A DNA stretch of 64,000 nucleotides from Haloarcula halophila (GCF_029278565.1 NZ_CP119559.1:2170001-2234000), one strand, 5' to 3'; counted from the stretch's first letter, positions 44,579 through 53,256 are shown. A program made the numbers and translations. The notes: a model not told the origin generated them from the letters alone.

Positions 44579-45358
44579 CTATTCGAGCAGCTGCTCTTCG
44601 GCCTCTTCGCGCATTTCCTTGACCTCGTCGGCCAGCTCCTCGGCCTCTTCGTACTTGCCCAACTCCTCCAGTGCGCGGGCCTTCTCCTCTAAGATATCGG
44701 CGTTCCGGAACCCTAGCCGGATCGCGTTGTCGAAGGCCTCGACGGCGTCCTCGGCGAGACCACGTTCCAGGAGGAAGAAGCCGCGGTTGTACCACCCTTC
44801 GGCGAAGCGGGTGTCGATCTCGACGGCGCGCTCGGCGTGTTCCAGGGCCTGCTCGGACCGGCCGGACTCCCACAGCGCGTACGCGAGGTTCGTCTCGGCG
44901 GTGGCGGCGTGGTCGCTTCTCGCGGTTTCGTCGCTCGAATCCCCCGAGGCGCGTTGTGCCTCGCTCTCCCCGCCGATGTTCAGCGCCTCCTTGTAGGCCC
45001 CGATGGCGGCGTCCCACTCTTCGAGTTCGGCGTGGGCCGCACCCTTGTTCGTCCAGGCTTCCTGTTCGATCCGGTCGTCGTCGGCGTACTGGGCGACCCG
45101 CTCGAAGGTGTCGGCGGCCTGTTCGTGGCGGTTGATCTGCATGTACTCCAGGCCCACGTCGAGCAGTTGCTCGGTGTCGATCTGGTCGGCCGGGATGTTG
45201 CGCCGGTCGAGCAGGTCCGTGACGACCCGGGAGTCGACGGGGTCGACCTTGTCCGGGTCAACCTCGAACTCCGGCGGTTCGAGGTCGAAGGCCTCGTAGG
45301 GGTCGTCGAACCCCTGGCCCTCCGAGAACTGGTGGTCGTCGCGCTCGCGGTCTGTCAT
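44579..45358 (-). CDS. Tetratricopeptide repeat protein
   Basis: A 259-residue soluble, very acidic protein. After a 70-residue acidic N-terminus it shows several TPR units, for example LLDVGLEYMQINRHEQAADTFE, AWTNKGAAHAELEEWDAAIGAY, ETNLAYALWESGRSEQALEHAE and GWYNRGFFLLERGLAEDAVEAF, each with the W/L-G-Y-A-P-like spacing. It ends in a Glu-rich helix. TPR proteins bind partners; the partner is unknown. First gene of a pair with DUF424. Confidence 0.88.
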   Translation of the reverse strand: MTDRERDDHQFSEGQGFDDPYEAFDLEPPEFEVDPDKVDPVDSRVVTDLLDRRNIPADQIDTEQLLDVGLEYMQINRHEQAADTFERVAQYADDDRIEQEAWTNKGAAHAELEEWDAAIGAYKEALNIGGESEAQRASGDSSDETARSDHAATAETNLAYALWESGRSEQALEHAERAVEIDTRFAEGWYNRGFFLLERGLAEDAVEAFDNAIRLGFRNADILEEKARALEELGKYEEAEELADEVKEMREEAEEQLLE

Positions 45359-45403
45359 ACGACGGAATTGGCGGTCAGGCTGGTTAAGGCCTGCGTCACG
45401 CGC

Positions 45404-45622
45404 TCACCCGTCGGTGACTCCGTCTCCACGGTCGGCGTCCCTCGTGAGCGACGGCCCGAAGACGACGCTGCCCAGCAGATACAACACTGCGGCCCCGGTC
45501 AGGACGGCGGCGACCAGCGTCCCGGGCGGGCCGGCGGGTGCGCCGGTTCCCGCCCCGATCGCGGCGACGAGGACGGCAGTACAGCGACGGACGGTCCGAC
45601 GGAGGGATTCGGTATCGTCCAT
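45404..45622 (-). CDS. Small membrane protein, function unknown
   Basis: Encodes 72 residues with a basic N-terminus (SLRRTVRRCTA), two hydrophobic stretches at about 16-32 and 34-55, and an acidic tail. It sits 45 bases upstream of the TPR gene on the same strand. No family recognised. Confidence 0.45.
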   Translation of the reverse strand: MDDTESLRRTVRRCTAVLVAAIGAGTGAPAGPPGTLVAAVLTGAAVLYLLGSVVFGPSLTRDADRGDGVTDG

Positions 45623-45699
45623 ACTGGAGTCGTTACATCGGCCCGAGGAAAGCCCTTGTGTCGGGAACAGCCAAGTGTGGGCCGTCGCTACGGATCGGT

Positions 45700-46263
45700 A
45701 TGAAACGGCTGTTCGTCAGCGTCGACCTCGACGGCCTCGATGACGCCGTCGGCGCGGTCCAAGAGCGGTTCGAGGGTGCCGGGGGACTCCGGTTCACCGA
45801 CCCCGAACAGGCCCACGTGACCCTGAAGTTCCTCGGGGATACCGACCCCGACCGGATCGACGAGATCGTCCAGGAGTTGGAGAGTGCCGTCGAGGACGCC
45901 GGCGTGTCGCCGTTCGAGGCCCGATTCGGCGGGCTCGGCGTGTTTCCCTCGATGGAGTACATCAGCGTCGTCTGGGTCGGCGTCCGGGAGGGTTACGGCG
46001 CGGCGGAACTGACGACCCTCCACGAGACGATCGAAGACCGGACCGTCGCGATGGGGTTCGATCCGGAGGACCACGACTTCACCCCCCACGTCACGCTCGC
46101 CCGGATGGATCACGCCGGCGGGAAGGACCGAGTTCAGGAAGTCGTCCGATCGGCCGACCCCGAGGTAGGGACGCTCGATGTCGACGAGATCCGACTGACA
46201 GAGAGCGTCCTCGGCTCCGACGGTCCGGCGTACCGAACTATCGAGTCGGTATCACTTCGCTGA
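45700..46263 (+). CDS. thpR: RNA 2',3'-cyclic phosphodiesterase (2H family)
   Basis: A 187-residue enzyme of the 2H phosphoesterase (LigT/ThpR) family, which opens 2',3'-cyclic phosphates of RNA. Both catalytic H-x-T motifs are present: HVTLKFLGD near 40 and HVTLARM near 128. The ATG at 45700 gives the family N-terminus MKRLFVSVDL. Single gene, divergent from the small membrane protein gene. Confidence 0.92.
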   Translation: MKRLFVSVDLDGLDDAVGAVQERFEGAGGLRFTDPEQAHVTLKFLGDTDPDRIDEIVQELESAVEDAGVSPFEARFGGLGVFPSMEYISVVWVGVREGYGAAELTTLHETIEDRTVAMGFDPEDHDFTPHVTLARMDHAGGKDRVQEVVRSADPEVGTLDVDEIRLTESVLGSDGPAYRTIESVSLR

Positions 46264-46311
46264 ACACGCCGCCGGCTCTAGGCCGGCCGAAAACAATCAG
46301 ATTAGTGACAA

Positions 46312-46319
46312 TTCTTATG
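46312..46319 (+). promoter_or_regulatory. TATA box of the ZIP transporter gene
   Basis: TTCTTATG is centred 27 bases before the ATG at 46343, giving a leaderless transcript. Confidence 0.45.
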
Positions 46320-46342
46320 CCGGCGAGCCGTCTAGCGCCGGT

Positions 46343-47155
46343 ATGGTCGCAGCGGAGCACGTCGTGTTCGTCTTCGTCGCCGGGCTGTTGACGGCACTGG
46401 CCACGGGACTCGGCGCCATCCCGTTCTTTCTGGTCGAGGAGTTCTCCGACCGGTGGAACGTCGCGCTGTGGGGGCTTGCCTCGGGGATCATGGTCGCGGC
46501 ATCGCTGTTCGGCCTCGTCCGCGAGGGGCTAGCCTACGGGTCGCCGGTGTTGCTGGTCCCGGGTCTCCTGACCGGCGTCGTCCTCGTCGTCGTCAGTCAC
46601 GAGGTTCTGGACGGGTTCGACCACGGCCCCAAGAAGTTCGAGCAGGCGGATTTCAAGAAGCTCCTGCTCATCCTGGGTATCCTGACGGTCCACAGTTTCC
46701 CCGAGGGCGTCGCCGTCGGCGTCTCGTTCGCGGAACTGGGCCTCGACGGCGCGGTCGCAGGCGACTCGCTGCTCGTCGCCGGGACCGCGGTCCCGCTGTT
46801 GGCGGTGTTCATGACCATCGCTATCTCCATCCACAACGTCCCCGAGGGGACCGCGATCGCCATCCCGCTGCGCTCGCTGGGGGTCAGCGAGTGGAAGATG
46901 GTCTGGTGGGCCGTCTTCTCGTCGCTGCCCCAGCCAGTCGGAGCGGTCATCGCCTATTACTTCGTGACCCTGGCGAAGGAGTTCCTCCCGTTCGGCTTCG
47001 GCTTCGCCGCCGGCGCGATGGTGTATCTCGTCGCGACGGAGTTCGTCCCCGAAGCCCTGGAACTGGGCGACGGGTTGCCCGGCGGCGGCAAGCGCGAACT
47101 GCTGGCCGGCGCGGTGACGGGCGTCCTGGCGATGGTTCCGCTGGCGTTCGTCTAG
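46343..47155 (+). CDS. ZIP family metal transporter
   Basis: Divalent metal (zinc or iron) permease, 270 residues with about eight membrane helices. The metal-binding motifs are TVHSFPEGVAVGV near 114-126 and SIHNVPEGTAIAIP near 163-176, in helices 4 and 5 as usual; these His and Glu residues form the binuclear site. The loop before helix 4 is short (GFDHGPKKFEQADFKK). The stop TAG shares the sequence CTAG with the stop of the facing lipoprotein gene. Confidence 0.92.
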   Translation: MVAAEHVVFVFVAGLLTALATGLGAIPFFLVEEFSDRWNVALWGLASGIMVAASLFGLVREGLAYGSPVLLVPGLLTGVVLVVVSHEVLDGFDHGPKKFEQADFKKLLLILGILTVHSFPEGVAVGVSFAELGLDGAVAGDSLLVAGTAVPLLAVFMTIAISIHNVPEGTAIAIPLRSLGVSEWKMVWWAVFSSLPQPVGAVIAYYFVTLAKEFLPFGFGFAAGAMVYLVATEFVPEALELGDGLPGGGKRELLAGAVTGVLAMVPLAFV

Positions 47156-47661
47156 AGGATCGACCGCTGCTTGATGACCTGGAGGTCGACGAAGGCGGTC
47201 AGTGGCTCGCCGAACTCGTCGACGCGTGTCTCCATGCGGTAGTTCGAGTGATCGACGGCGAAAAAGGAGGGGCCGTCGACCTCCAGCGGTTCCCGGGCGC
47301 GGTCCTCGGTCGCGGCCTCGTAGACCTCGCCGTCTTCCGCGGGAAGTGCTGTCTGGCTGAACGCCCGGTCGCCACTGGGGGTCTCGGCCGGTTCTTGCCC
47401 CTTGATGTAGCTGTCGTACATCTCGAAGTGCTCTTTCTCGGCGAAGAAGTAGACGTCGAAGGGCCTGTCGGCCCTGATGGTGTACTCGATCGCACCGCCG
47501 GTGTCGGAGACGTCCGGGAGCCGTTTCGTCCACCCGTCTTTCGGATCGACGGAGATGTCCTTCTGTACGTTCAGGATCACCTCGCCGCCGCCACCCAGAC
47601 AGCCGCTACCCACGGCTGCCAGTCCCGTTCCCACCGTCTGTAACATCCGCCGTCGCCTCAT
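47152..47661 (-). CDS. Tat-exported lipoprotein, function unknown
   Basis: A 169-residue protein whose N-terminus (MRRRRMLQTVGTGLAAVGSG, lipobox Cys at 21) is a twin-arginine lipoprotein signal. The mature part is beta-rich, with PFDVYFFAEKEHFEMYDSYIKG in the middle. I recall similar haloarchaeal proteins without a known role. It converges on the ZIP gene, the stop codons overlapping in CTAG. Confidence 0.75.
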   Translation of the reverse strand: MRRRRMLQTVGTGLAAVGSGCLGGGGEVILNVQKDISVDPKDGWTKRLPDVSDTGGAIEYTIRADRPFDVYFFAEKEHFEMYDSYIKGQEPAETPSGDRAFSQTALPAEDGEVYEAATEDRAREPLEVDGPSFFAVDHSNYRMETRVDEFGEPLTAFVDLQVIKQRSIL

Positions 47662-47785
47662 ACTCGCCTCTCTGGAGTTCTCGTACTTAGTTGCATCCGC
47701 GCGATTATAGCCGCTGATAACTACCGGCGGGGTCGCCGGGGAAAAGGAAGGAATTTAAGCACCCGTCCGGAAGGGTCAGGACACC

Positions 47786-47938
47786 ATGAGCAAGAAATCG
47801 AAGGCCAAGAAGAAGCGTCTGGCCAAACTCGACAACCAGAACAGCCGGGTCCCCGCGTGGGTCATGCTCAAGACCGACCGCGAGGTCCAGCGAAACCCCA
47901 AGCGACGCCACTGGCGGCGCAACGACACTGACGAATAA
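47786..47938 (+). CDS. rpl39e: Ribosomal protein eL39 (L39e)
   Basis: A 50-residue basic protein ([20 protein letters not shown], then [25 protein letters not shown]), the full-length archaeal L39e of the large ribosomal subunit near the exit tunnel. AATTTAAG lies about 30 bases before the ATG. Its stop overlaps the next start as TAATG. Confidence 0.95.
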   Translation: MSKKSKAKKKRLAKLDNQNSRVPAWVMLKTDREVQRNPKRRHWRRNDTDE

Positions 47939-48216
47939 TGAGCGCCAGTGACTTCGAGGAGCGTGTCGTCACGATCCCGCTCCGCGACGCGAAGAAGGAA
48001 CCGAAACACGAGCGCGCCGACAAGGCGATGAAGCTCATCCGAGCCCACCTCGCCAAACACTTCTCGGTCGACGAGAGCGCCGTGCGTATCGACCCCTCGA
48101 TCAACGAGACGACCTGGGCGCGCGGCCGGCGCAAGCCGCCGAGCAAGATCCGCGTCCGCGCCGCCCGCTTCGAGGAGGACGGCGAGGCGGTCGTCGAAGC
48201 CGAAACGGCCGAATAA
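47938..48216 (+). CDS. rpl31e: Ribosomal protein eL31 (L31e)
   Basis: A 92-residue large-subunit protein with the L31e core ([41 protein letters not shown]) and an acidic tail. It overlaps rpl39e by one base and eif6 follows 2 bases later. The order L39e-L31e-eIF6 is an old archaeal cluster. Confidence 0.96.
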   Translation: MSASDFEERVVTIPLRDAKKEPKHERADKAMKLIRAHLAKHFSVDESAVRIDPSINETTWARGRRKPPSKIRVRAARFEEDGEAVVEAETAE

Positions 48217-48218
48217 CG

Positions 48219-48881
48219 TTGCTCCGCGCGGCGTTCTCCGGGTCGTCGTACGTCGGCGTCTTCGCCCGTGCGACCGACGACTGTGTGCTGGTTCGCCCGG
48301 ACCTAGAGGAGTCGCTGACCGACGACATCGCCGAGGAACTGGACGCTCCGATCGTCCCGACGACCGTCGGCGGGTCCGGGACTGTCGGCGCGCTGGCGAC
48401 TGGCAACACCAACGGCTTGCTCGTCTCCGCTCGCGTCCGAGACACCGAGATCGATCGCATCCGCGAGGTCGTCGACCTCCCGGTGACGGAACTGCCCGGC
48501 CGGATCAACGCTGCCGGCAACGTCGTCTGCTGTAACGACTCGGGCGCGTACGTCCATCCGGACCTCTCCCGGGAGGCCGTCCAGGCCATCCGCGACGGCC
48601 TGGACGTTCCCGTCGAACGGGGCGTCATCGCCGGCGTCACCACCGTCGGGACCGCCGCCGTCGCCACCGACCGCGGCGTCCTCTGTCACCCCAAGGCCAC
48701 CGACGGTGAACTCGACGCCTTAGAGGAGATCCTGGACGTCCCCGCCGACATCGGGACGGTCAACTACGGCGGCCCGCTCGTCGGATCGGGCCTGGTCGCC
48801 AACGACCACGGCTACGTCTGTGGGACCGACACCTCCGGCCCGGAACTGGGCCGGATCGACGCGGCGCTCGGCTACATCTAG
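48219..48881 (+). CDS. eif6: Translation initiation factor aIF6
   Basis: Anti-association factor that binds the large ribosomal subunit, 220 residues. It starts with TTG at 48219, 2 bases after the rpl31e stop. The fivefold beta-alpha propeller pattern shows in the repeated VxVFxRATDD, [32 protein letters not shown] and [16 protein letters not shown]. The gene that usually follows (ribosomal LX, prefoldin alpha) is absent; a structured repeat starts directly at the stop. Confidence 0.95.
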   Translation: MLRAAFSGSSYVGVFARATDDCVLVRPDLEESLTDDIAEELDAPIVPTTVGGSGTVGALATGNTNGLLVSARVRDTEIDRIREVVDLPVTELPGRINAAGNVVCCNDSGAYVHPDLSREAVQAIRDGLDVPVERGVIAGVTTVGTAAVATDRGVLCHPKATDGELDALEEILDVPADIGTVNYGGPLVGSGLVANDHGYVCGTDTSGPELGRIDAALGYI

Positions 48882-49042
48882 ACCACTTTTTACTTCGTCG
48901 GGTTTCCTCGGTCGCCTCCGGCGACCTGCGGGAACCCTCCTCGGAAAAACCTGGGAAAAACGGCCGGAATCTCGGCCTGCGGCCTCGATTCCGATGAAAC
49001 CGCGCCTGCGGCGCGGTATGCTTTCGGTACAGCCCTTCCCGC
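48882..49042 (+). repeat. Structured repeat element, copy A
   Basis: Starts at the eif6 stop with ACCACTTTTTACTTCGTCGG. It continues with stem 1 GGTCGCC/GGCGACC, middle box CTCGGAAAAACCTGGGAAAAA, stem 2 GGAATCTCGGCC/GGCCTCGATTCC, GATGAAA, stem 3 CCGCGCC/GGCGCGG, ATGC and the tail GCCCTTCCCGC. Boxes agree with copies B and C; stems do not, but all pair. Confidence 0.85.
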
Positions 49043-49043
49043 A

Positions 49044-49257
49044 ACCACTTTTTACTTCCTCGGGTTCGAGTCGCGTCTCCGGCGCGCTCGAACCGCTCTC
49101 TGCTCACGGACGCTTCGCGTCCGTTCGCACGGTCAGCGGGACCGTCGGTCCCGCTCGACTCGCAAAATCCTAAAAGGCGGGACCGTCGCTTCGCTCGGTC
49201 CCGTGAAACGGCTCGCTCCGCTCGCCGTATGCGCTCGACGGAGCCCTGCCTTTCCCC
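49044..49257 (+). repeat. Structured repeat element, copy B
   Basis: Starts one base after copy A with ACCACTTTTTACTTCCTCGG. Stem 1 TTCGAG...CTCGAA is followed by two extra hairpins (ACGGACGC/GCGTCCGT; GCGGGACCG/GGTCCCGC), a reduced middle box CTCGCAAAATCCTAAAA, stem 2 CGGGACCG/CGGTCCCG, TGAAA, stem 3 CGGCTCGC/GCTCGCCG, ATGC and the tail GCCCTGCCTTTCCCC. The 91 bases from here to the methyltransferase stop hold no gene. Confidence 0.8.
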
Positions 49258-49348
49258 GTCTTCGCTCCGGCGCGACTGCCGTCGCGCCACTCGCTCCCGG
49301 CCCGGTGGCTGGTCGGGTTTCGAATATCGAGAACAGCCACCGATTCGC

Positions 49349-49969
49349 TTACTCGGGAACCCGTGCGATGGTCGTGATCGCCCGCGGACTGCCCGGCCTC
49401 GATTGCTGGATGTGGTGTTCGAACTCCTCGAAACCGGCGGCCTCGAACATCCGGTCGGCTTCCTCCTCGTCGTAGAACAGCATGATCGCGTCGGCCATCT
49501 TCTGGAACACCGTCGAGTTGGGGTAGTCCGGGCCGACGATCAGGACCTTGCCGCCGGGTTTCGCGAGTCGGCGACACTCCTCCAGGGCGTCGACGGGGTT
49601 TGGCCAGTACTCGATCGAGCCCGAGGACCAGACCACGTCGAAGCTCTCGTCCTTGAAGGGGAGTCGCTCGGCGTCGCCCAGGTGAAACCGGACGTTACCG
49701 TGTTTGCCGAACTTCTGGTAGGCTTTCGAGAGCTGGTGGGGACTCTGGTCGAGGCCGTAGACTGTCTCGACTTGCTGGAGCAATCCCTCCGTGGCGAAGC
49801 CGGTGCCACAGCCGATGTCGAGCACGCGGTCGTCGGGCTCGATCTCCAGCATCTCGATGGCCTCGTCGCGCATGCGCTCGTCCCAGATGAAGGGGTTGAT
49901 CTGGTCGTACACCTTCGAGAGGTACTTGTAGAACGTCCGCGCACGGGCTTTGTTCTCGAGGACTCCCAT
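49349..49969 (-). CDS. SAM-dependent methyltransferase (UbiE/quinone methyltransferase-like)
   Basis: A 206-residue methyltransferase. SAM motif VLDIGCGTGFATEG lies at about 48-61, and FDVVWSSGSIEYWPNP is motif II. The N-terminal RTFYKYLSKVYDQINPFIWDE resembles plant and cyanobacterial 2-methyl-6-phytylbenzoquinol methyltransferases, so a role in quinone methylation is likely but unproven. The ATG at 49969 is chosen as relatives start MGVLENKARARTFY. It is divergent from the ATP synthase cluster. Confidence 0.88.
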   Translation of the reverse strand: MGVLENKARARTFYKYLSKVYDQINPFIWDERMRDEAIEMLEIEPDDRVLDIGCGTGFATEGLLQQVETVYGLDQSPHQLSKAYQKFGKHGNVRFHLGDAERLPFKDESFDVVWSSGSIEYWPNPVDALEECRRLAKPGGKVLIVGPDYPNSTVFQKMADAIMLFYDEEEADRMFEAAGFEEFEHHIQQSRPGSPRAITTIARVPE

Positions 49970-50082
49970 TGGCTCTCCCTTGGCGTTTGGCAGGCATAAT
50001 TCCCCGGATTCCTCGGTCGGTGGTCCATACGAACTTCGCAACTACCAAATAGGCGCTCAAGCAACAGTCGGACGATTAGAGA

Positions 50083-50415
50083 ATGCCACGGCCAGAAGTT
50101 CTCGACAGGATAAAGGAGGCCGAGCAGGAGGCCGACGACATCGTCGCCGAAGCCGAAGAGGACCGTGAACAGCGCATCCAGGAGGCACGCGCCGAGGCCG
50201 AGGAGATCCGCGAACAGGCCCACGAGGAGGCCGACGCGGCAGCCCAGGAACGCCTCGAAGACGCCCGCGAGGAGATCGAGGCCGAACGCGAGCAGCTCAT
50301 TGAGGAGGGAGAGGCCGCTCGCGAGAACCTGGAGGAGGCGGCCCAGGCGGAGACGGACGAGGTGGTCGAATACGTCATCGACCTGTTCGAGGAGGCGGTA
50401 CATGCTTCGACCTGA
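50083..50415 (+). CDS. atpH: A-type ATP synthase subunit H
   Basis: Peripheral-stalk subunit of the A1Ao ATP synthase, 110 residues, almost wholly a Glu/Ala/Arg coiled coil (AEQEADDIVAEAEEDREQRI). It pairs with subunit E in the stalk. CCAAATAGGC about 33 bases before the ATG may be the TATA box for the cluster. Its end overlaps atpI by 14 bases. Confidence 0.92.
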   Translation: MPRPEVLDRIKEAEQEADDIVAEAEEDREQRIQEARAEAEEIREQAHEEADAAAQERLEDAREEIEAEREQLIEEGEAARENLEEAAQAETDEVVEYVIDLFEEAVHAST

Positions 50416-52708
50416 GCGGATGTGCCGCGTCTCGGTGACCGGGTCGAAACGCGTCATGGACGACACTATCGAGTCCGTTCACGAGCTCGATATCCTCCAC
50501 GTCACCGAGTACGACGGCACCTGGGACGGGTTCGAACCCGGCGACCCCGTCGAGGGGGCCGACGAGGCGTCGGACAAACTGGTCACCGTCCGATCGCTGG
50601 AGTCGATCCTCGACGTCGACGCCGAGGACGCGGGGCCGACCCAACTGGTCACCGACGAGGCCCTCGAAGAGGACCTCGAAGACGTCCGGACCCAGGTCAA
50701 CGAGCTAGACGACCGACGCGGCGACATCGAGGACGACCTGCGTGACGTCCGCGAGCGCATCGACACGATGGAGCCGTTCGTCACGCTCGGGATCGACCTG
50801 GATCTACTGCGGGGGTACGACTCGCTGTCGGTCGCGGTCGGGACCGGTGACGCCGACGAGGTCGAGGCCGCACTCGCCGACAGCGACGTCGAGACCTTCG
50901 AGGTCTTCGACGAGGACGACGTCGTCGCGGTCTTCGCACGCTGTGAGGACAGCGACCTGCAGGACGCCCTGGTCGGCGCGACCTTCTCGGAGCTCGCGGT
51001 CCCGGAGGGCGACGGCGATCCGTCGTCGTACCTGGAAGAACTGCGCCACGAGGAACAGCAACTCGAATCGAAGCTCTCGACGGTCGAGGACGAACTCGAC
51101 GATCTCCGGCTCGACTACGCCGGCTTCCTGCTGGCCGCCGAGGAGAAACTCTCCATCGAGGTCCAGAAGGCCGAAGCACCGCTGACCTTCGCGACGACGG
51201 AGAACGCCTTCGTCGCCGAGGGGTGGATTCCCGACGAGGAGTACGAGGCCTTCGAGAGCCAGGTCATGGCCGATGTCGGCGAGGCTGTCGCTATCGAGAA
51301 GCTCGAAGTCGCCGAGTACGACAGCGACGGACACGCCCAGTCCCACGAAGAGGTCGATCACGGCGGCGGTGGCGGCGAGGTCGGCTCCGAGGTCGACACC
51401 GGCGTGACCGCCGAGAGCGAGGAAGAACAACGCGAACCCAGCGAGGCCGTCGCCGACGGCGGCATGGTGAGCGCCACGGCGGAACCACGTTCCGACGGCG
51501 GCGTCGTCACGATGGGCGACGAGGACCCGCCGGTCATCCAGGACAACCCCGGCGCGGTCAAGCCCTTCGAGTCGCTGGTCGAGGTCGTCAACCGCCCGAA
51601 GTACGGCGAGTTCGACCCGACAGTCGTGTTCTTCCTGACGTTCCCGGCCTTCTACGGCTTCATGATCGGGGACCTGGGCTACGGGATCCTCTACTTCCTG
51701 GCCGGCTACGGCCTCTACACGCAGGTCGACAGCGACGTGCTCAAGAGCCTCGGCGGCGTCGCGATGTGGGCCGGTGGGTTCACCGCGCTGTTCGGAATCC
51801 TCTACGGCGAGGTCTTCGGGCTACACACGATATCGAACGTCGTCTGGCCCGCGATCGGCTTCGAAGAGGCGCCGATCCACAAGGGACTCCAGCCCGCGTT
51901 CGGTGACTACGCCATCGCGTGGCTGACGATCAGCCTGCTCGCCGGCATGCTCCACCTGGCGATCGGGTGGACCTTCGACTTCGTCGAGAACCTGAGCCAC
52001 GGCTTCTACGACGCGCTCACCGAGAGCGGTTCCTGGCTGCTGATGCTCTTTGGCCTGTGGGCCTGGGTGTTCTCGGGCGCGAACGGCTCGGCACCGGGCT
52101 TCCTCTACACGGCCGAGGAAGGCATCTTCGCCGGCCACCCGTTCGCACTCGGCTTCACCGGACTCCCGGCGATCAACCTGTTCAGCGTCGGCGGGTTCCC
52201 CATCTCCGCGTGGCTGCTCGTGTTCGCCGTCGGGCTCGTCCTGTTGGCGCTTGCCGACCCCATTGAGGTCGTCGAGTTCCTCAACGTCTTCGTGAACGTG
52301 CTGTCGTACACCCGGCTGGCCGCCGTGTTGCTCGCCAAGGCAGGGATGGCCTTCGTGGTCAACCTCCTGTTCTTCGGCGTCTACGTCGTCGAGACCGGCC
52401 ACGGTGCCGAGTGGCACTTCGGTATCAACCACTCCCCGGCGTACATGCTCGAACAGGGGACCTACCACGGCCACGAGGTCACCGAGGTCATGTTCGGTGG
52501 CCTGATGCACTCGGGTGTCGCCGGCGTCATCGGTGGCCTGCTCGTCCTCGTTCTCGGGCACGTTCTCGTGTTGGTGCTCGGTGTCACCAGCGCCGGACTG
52601 CAGGGTGTCCGTCTCGAGTACGTCGAGTTCTTCGGCAAGTTCTTCGAGGGCGGCGGGAAGCAGTACACTCCCTTCGGCTACGACCGCCAGTACACGACCG
52701 ACGACTGA
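50402..52708 (+). CDS. atpI: A-type ATP synthase subunit I (a subunit)
   Basis: Membrane half-channel subunit for protons, 768 residues. The first 440 or so form the soluble stalk-binding part with coiled coils and, at about 315-375, a Gly/Asp/Glu-rich insertion (DHGGGGGEVGSEVD). The second part has about seven to eight membrane helices, with VLSYTRLAAVLLAKAGMAF carrying the essential arginine. ATG 50402 lies inside atpH. Confidence 0.95.
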   Translation: MLRPERMCRVSVTGSKRVMDDTIESVHELDILHVTEYDGTWDGFEPGDPVEGADEASDKLVTVRSLESILDVDAEDAGPTQLVTDEALEEDLEDVRTQVNELDDRRGDIEDDLRDVRERIDTMEPFVTLGIDLDLLRGYDSLSVAVGTGDADEVEAALADSDVETFEVFDEDDVVAVFARCEDSDLQDALVGATFSELAVPEGDGDPSSYLEELRHEEQQLESKLSTVEDELDDLRLDYAGFLLAAEEKLSIEVQKAEAPLTFATTENAFVAEGWIPDEEYEAFESQVMADVGEAVAIEKLEVAEYDSDGHAQSHEEVDHGGGGGEVGSEVDTGVTAESEEEQREPSEAVADGGMVSATAEPRSDGGVVTMGDEDPPVIQDNPGAVKPFESLVEVVNRPKYGEFDPTVVFFLTFPAFYGFMIGDLGYGILYFLAGYGLYTQVDSDVLKSLGGVAMWAGGFTALFGILYGEVFGLHTISNVVWPAIGFEEAPIHKGLQPAFGDYAIAWLTISLLAGMLHLAIGWTFDFVENLSHGFYDALTESGSWLLMLFGLWAWVFSGANGSAPGFLYTAEEGIFAGHPFALGFTGLPAINLFSVGGFPISAWLLVFAVGLVLLALADPIEVVEFLNVFVNVLSYTRLAAVLLAKAGMAFVVNLLFFGVYVVETGHGAEWHFGINHSPAYMLEQGTYHGHEVTEVMFGGLMHSGVAGVIGGLLVLVLGHVLVLVLGVTSAGLQGVRLEYVEFFGKFFEGGGKQYTPFGYDRQYTTDD

Positions 52709-52905
52709 CTGCGGACCGCTGAACGACCCCGTTTTCGACTTCGCTCGCCGTTCGATCCGTGTCGCTCCGGCCGTTCATCGGATTCGTTGCCTTCGAGGGC
52801 TATTTTCCCCGATCCCGGCGGGACCGACGGCTGGTACCAGCTCACATCCCACCCGGCGTGAGCGGCTAAACCGCCAGAACAGCGTCTTGCCGAACCGTTT
52901 TGGGA

Positions 52906-52915
52906 AGCTTTATGA
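52906..52915 (+). promoter_or_regulatory. TATA box of the atpK-E-C-F-A-B part
   Basis: AGCTTTATGA is centred about 65 bases before the atpK ATG, in the 266-base gap after atpI. This shows the cluster has a second promoter here. It makes an in-frame ATG at 52912 unusable, so atpK starts at 52975. The rest of the gap (52709-52900) shows nothing I recognise. Confidence 0.5.
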
Positions 52916-52974
52916 ACTCGGTACGGTCACATACGCCTGTTCGGACACGAAACCCCAGAGAGGACTTCAACAAC

Positions 52975-53235
52975 ATGATTGACACCATCGCACTCGCCGC
53001 CAACGTTGTACTGCAGGAAGGTAGCGCCGCACCGGCCATCCCGGCAGGCGCCGCAGCGGCCCTGGCCGTCGGGCTCGCCGCACTCGGTTCGGGGTACGCG
53101 GAACGTGGTATCGGTGCCGCCGCGGTCGGCGCCATCGCCGAGGACGACAGCATGTTCGGTCGTGGCCTGATTCTGACGGTCCTGCCCGAGACACTCGTCA
53201 TCCTCGCGCTGGTCGTCGTCTTCATCCTCGGTTAA
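52975..53235 (+). CDS. atpK: A-type ATP synthase subunit K (proteolipid c)
   Basis: Rotor ring subunit, 86 residues with two membrane helices (about 21-45 and 62-86). The ion-binding glutamate is in LTVLPETLVILAL of helix 2, with GLAALGSGYAERGIGAAAVGA before it, typical of proton-using c subunits. The ATG at 52975 is set by the promoter position. A single hairpin form, not a fused larger proteolipid. Confidence 0.94.
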   Translation: MIDTIALAANVVLQEGSAAPAIPAGAAAALAVGLAALGSGYAERGIGAAAVGAIAEDDSMFGRGLILTVLPETLVILALVVVFILG

Positions 53236-53256
53236 CCACACCCCCCTTTTCCAACA

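Noticed and set aside
48882-49257. CRISPR array
   Set aside because: Repeats are only two in tandem, about 160-210 bases each, with internal hairpins and no equal-length spacers; no cas genes are nearby.
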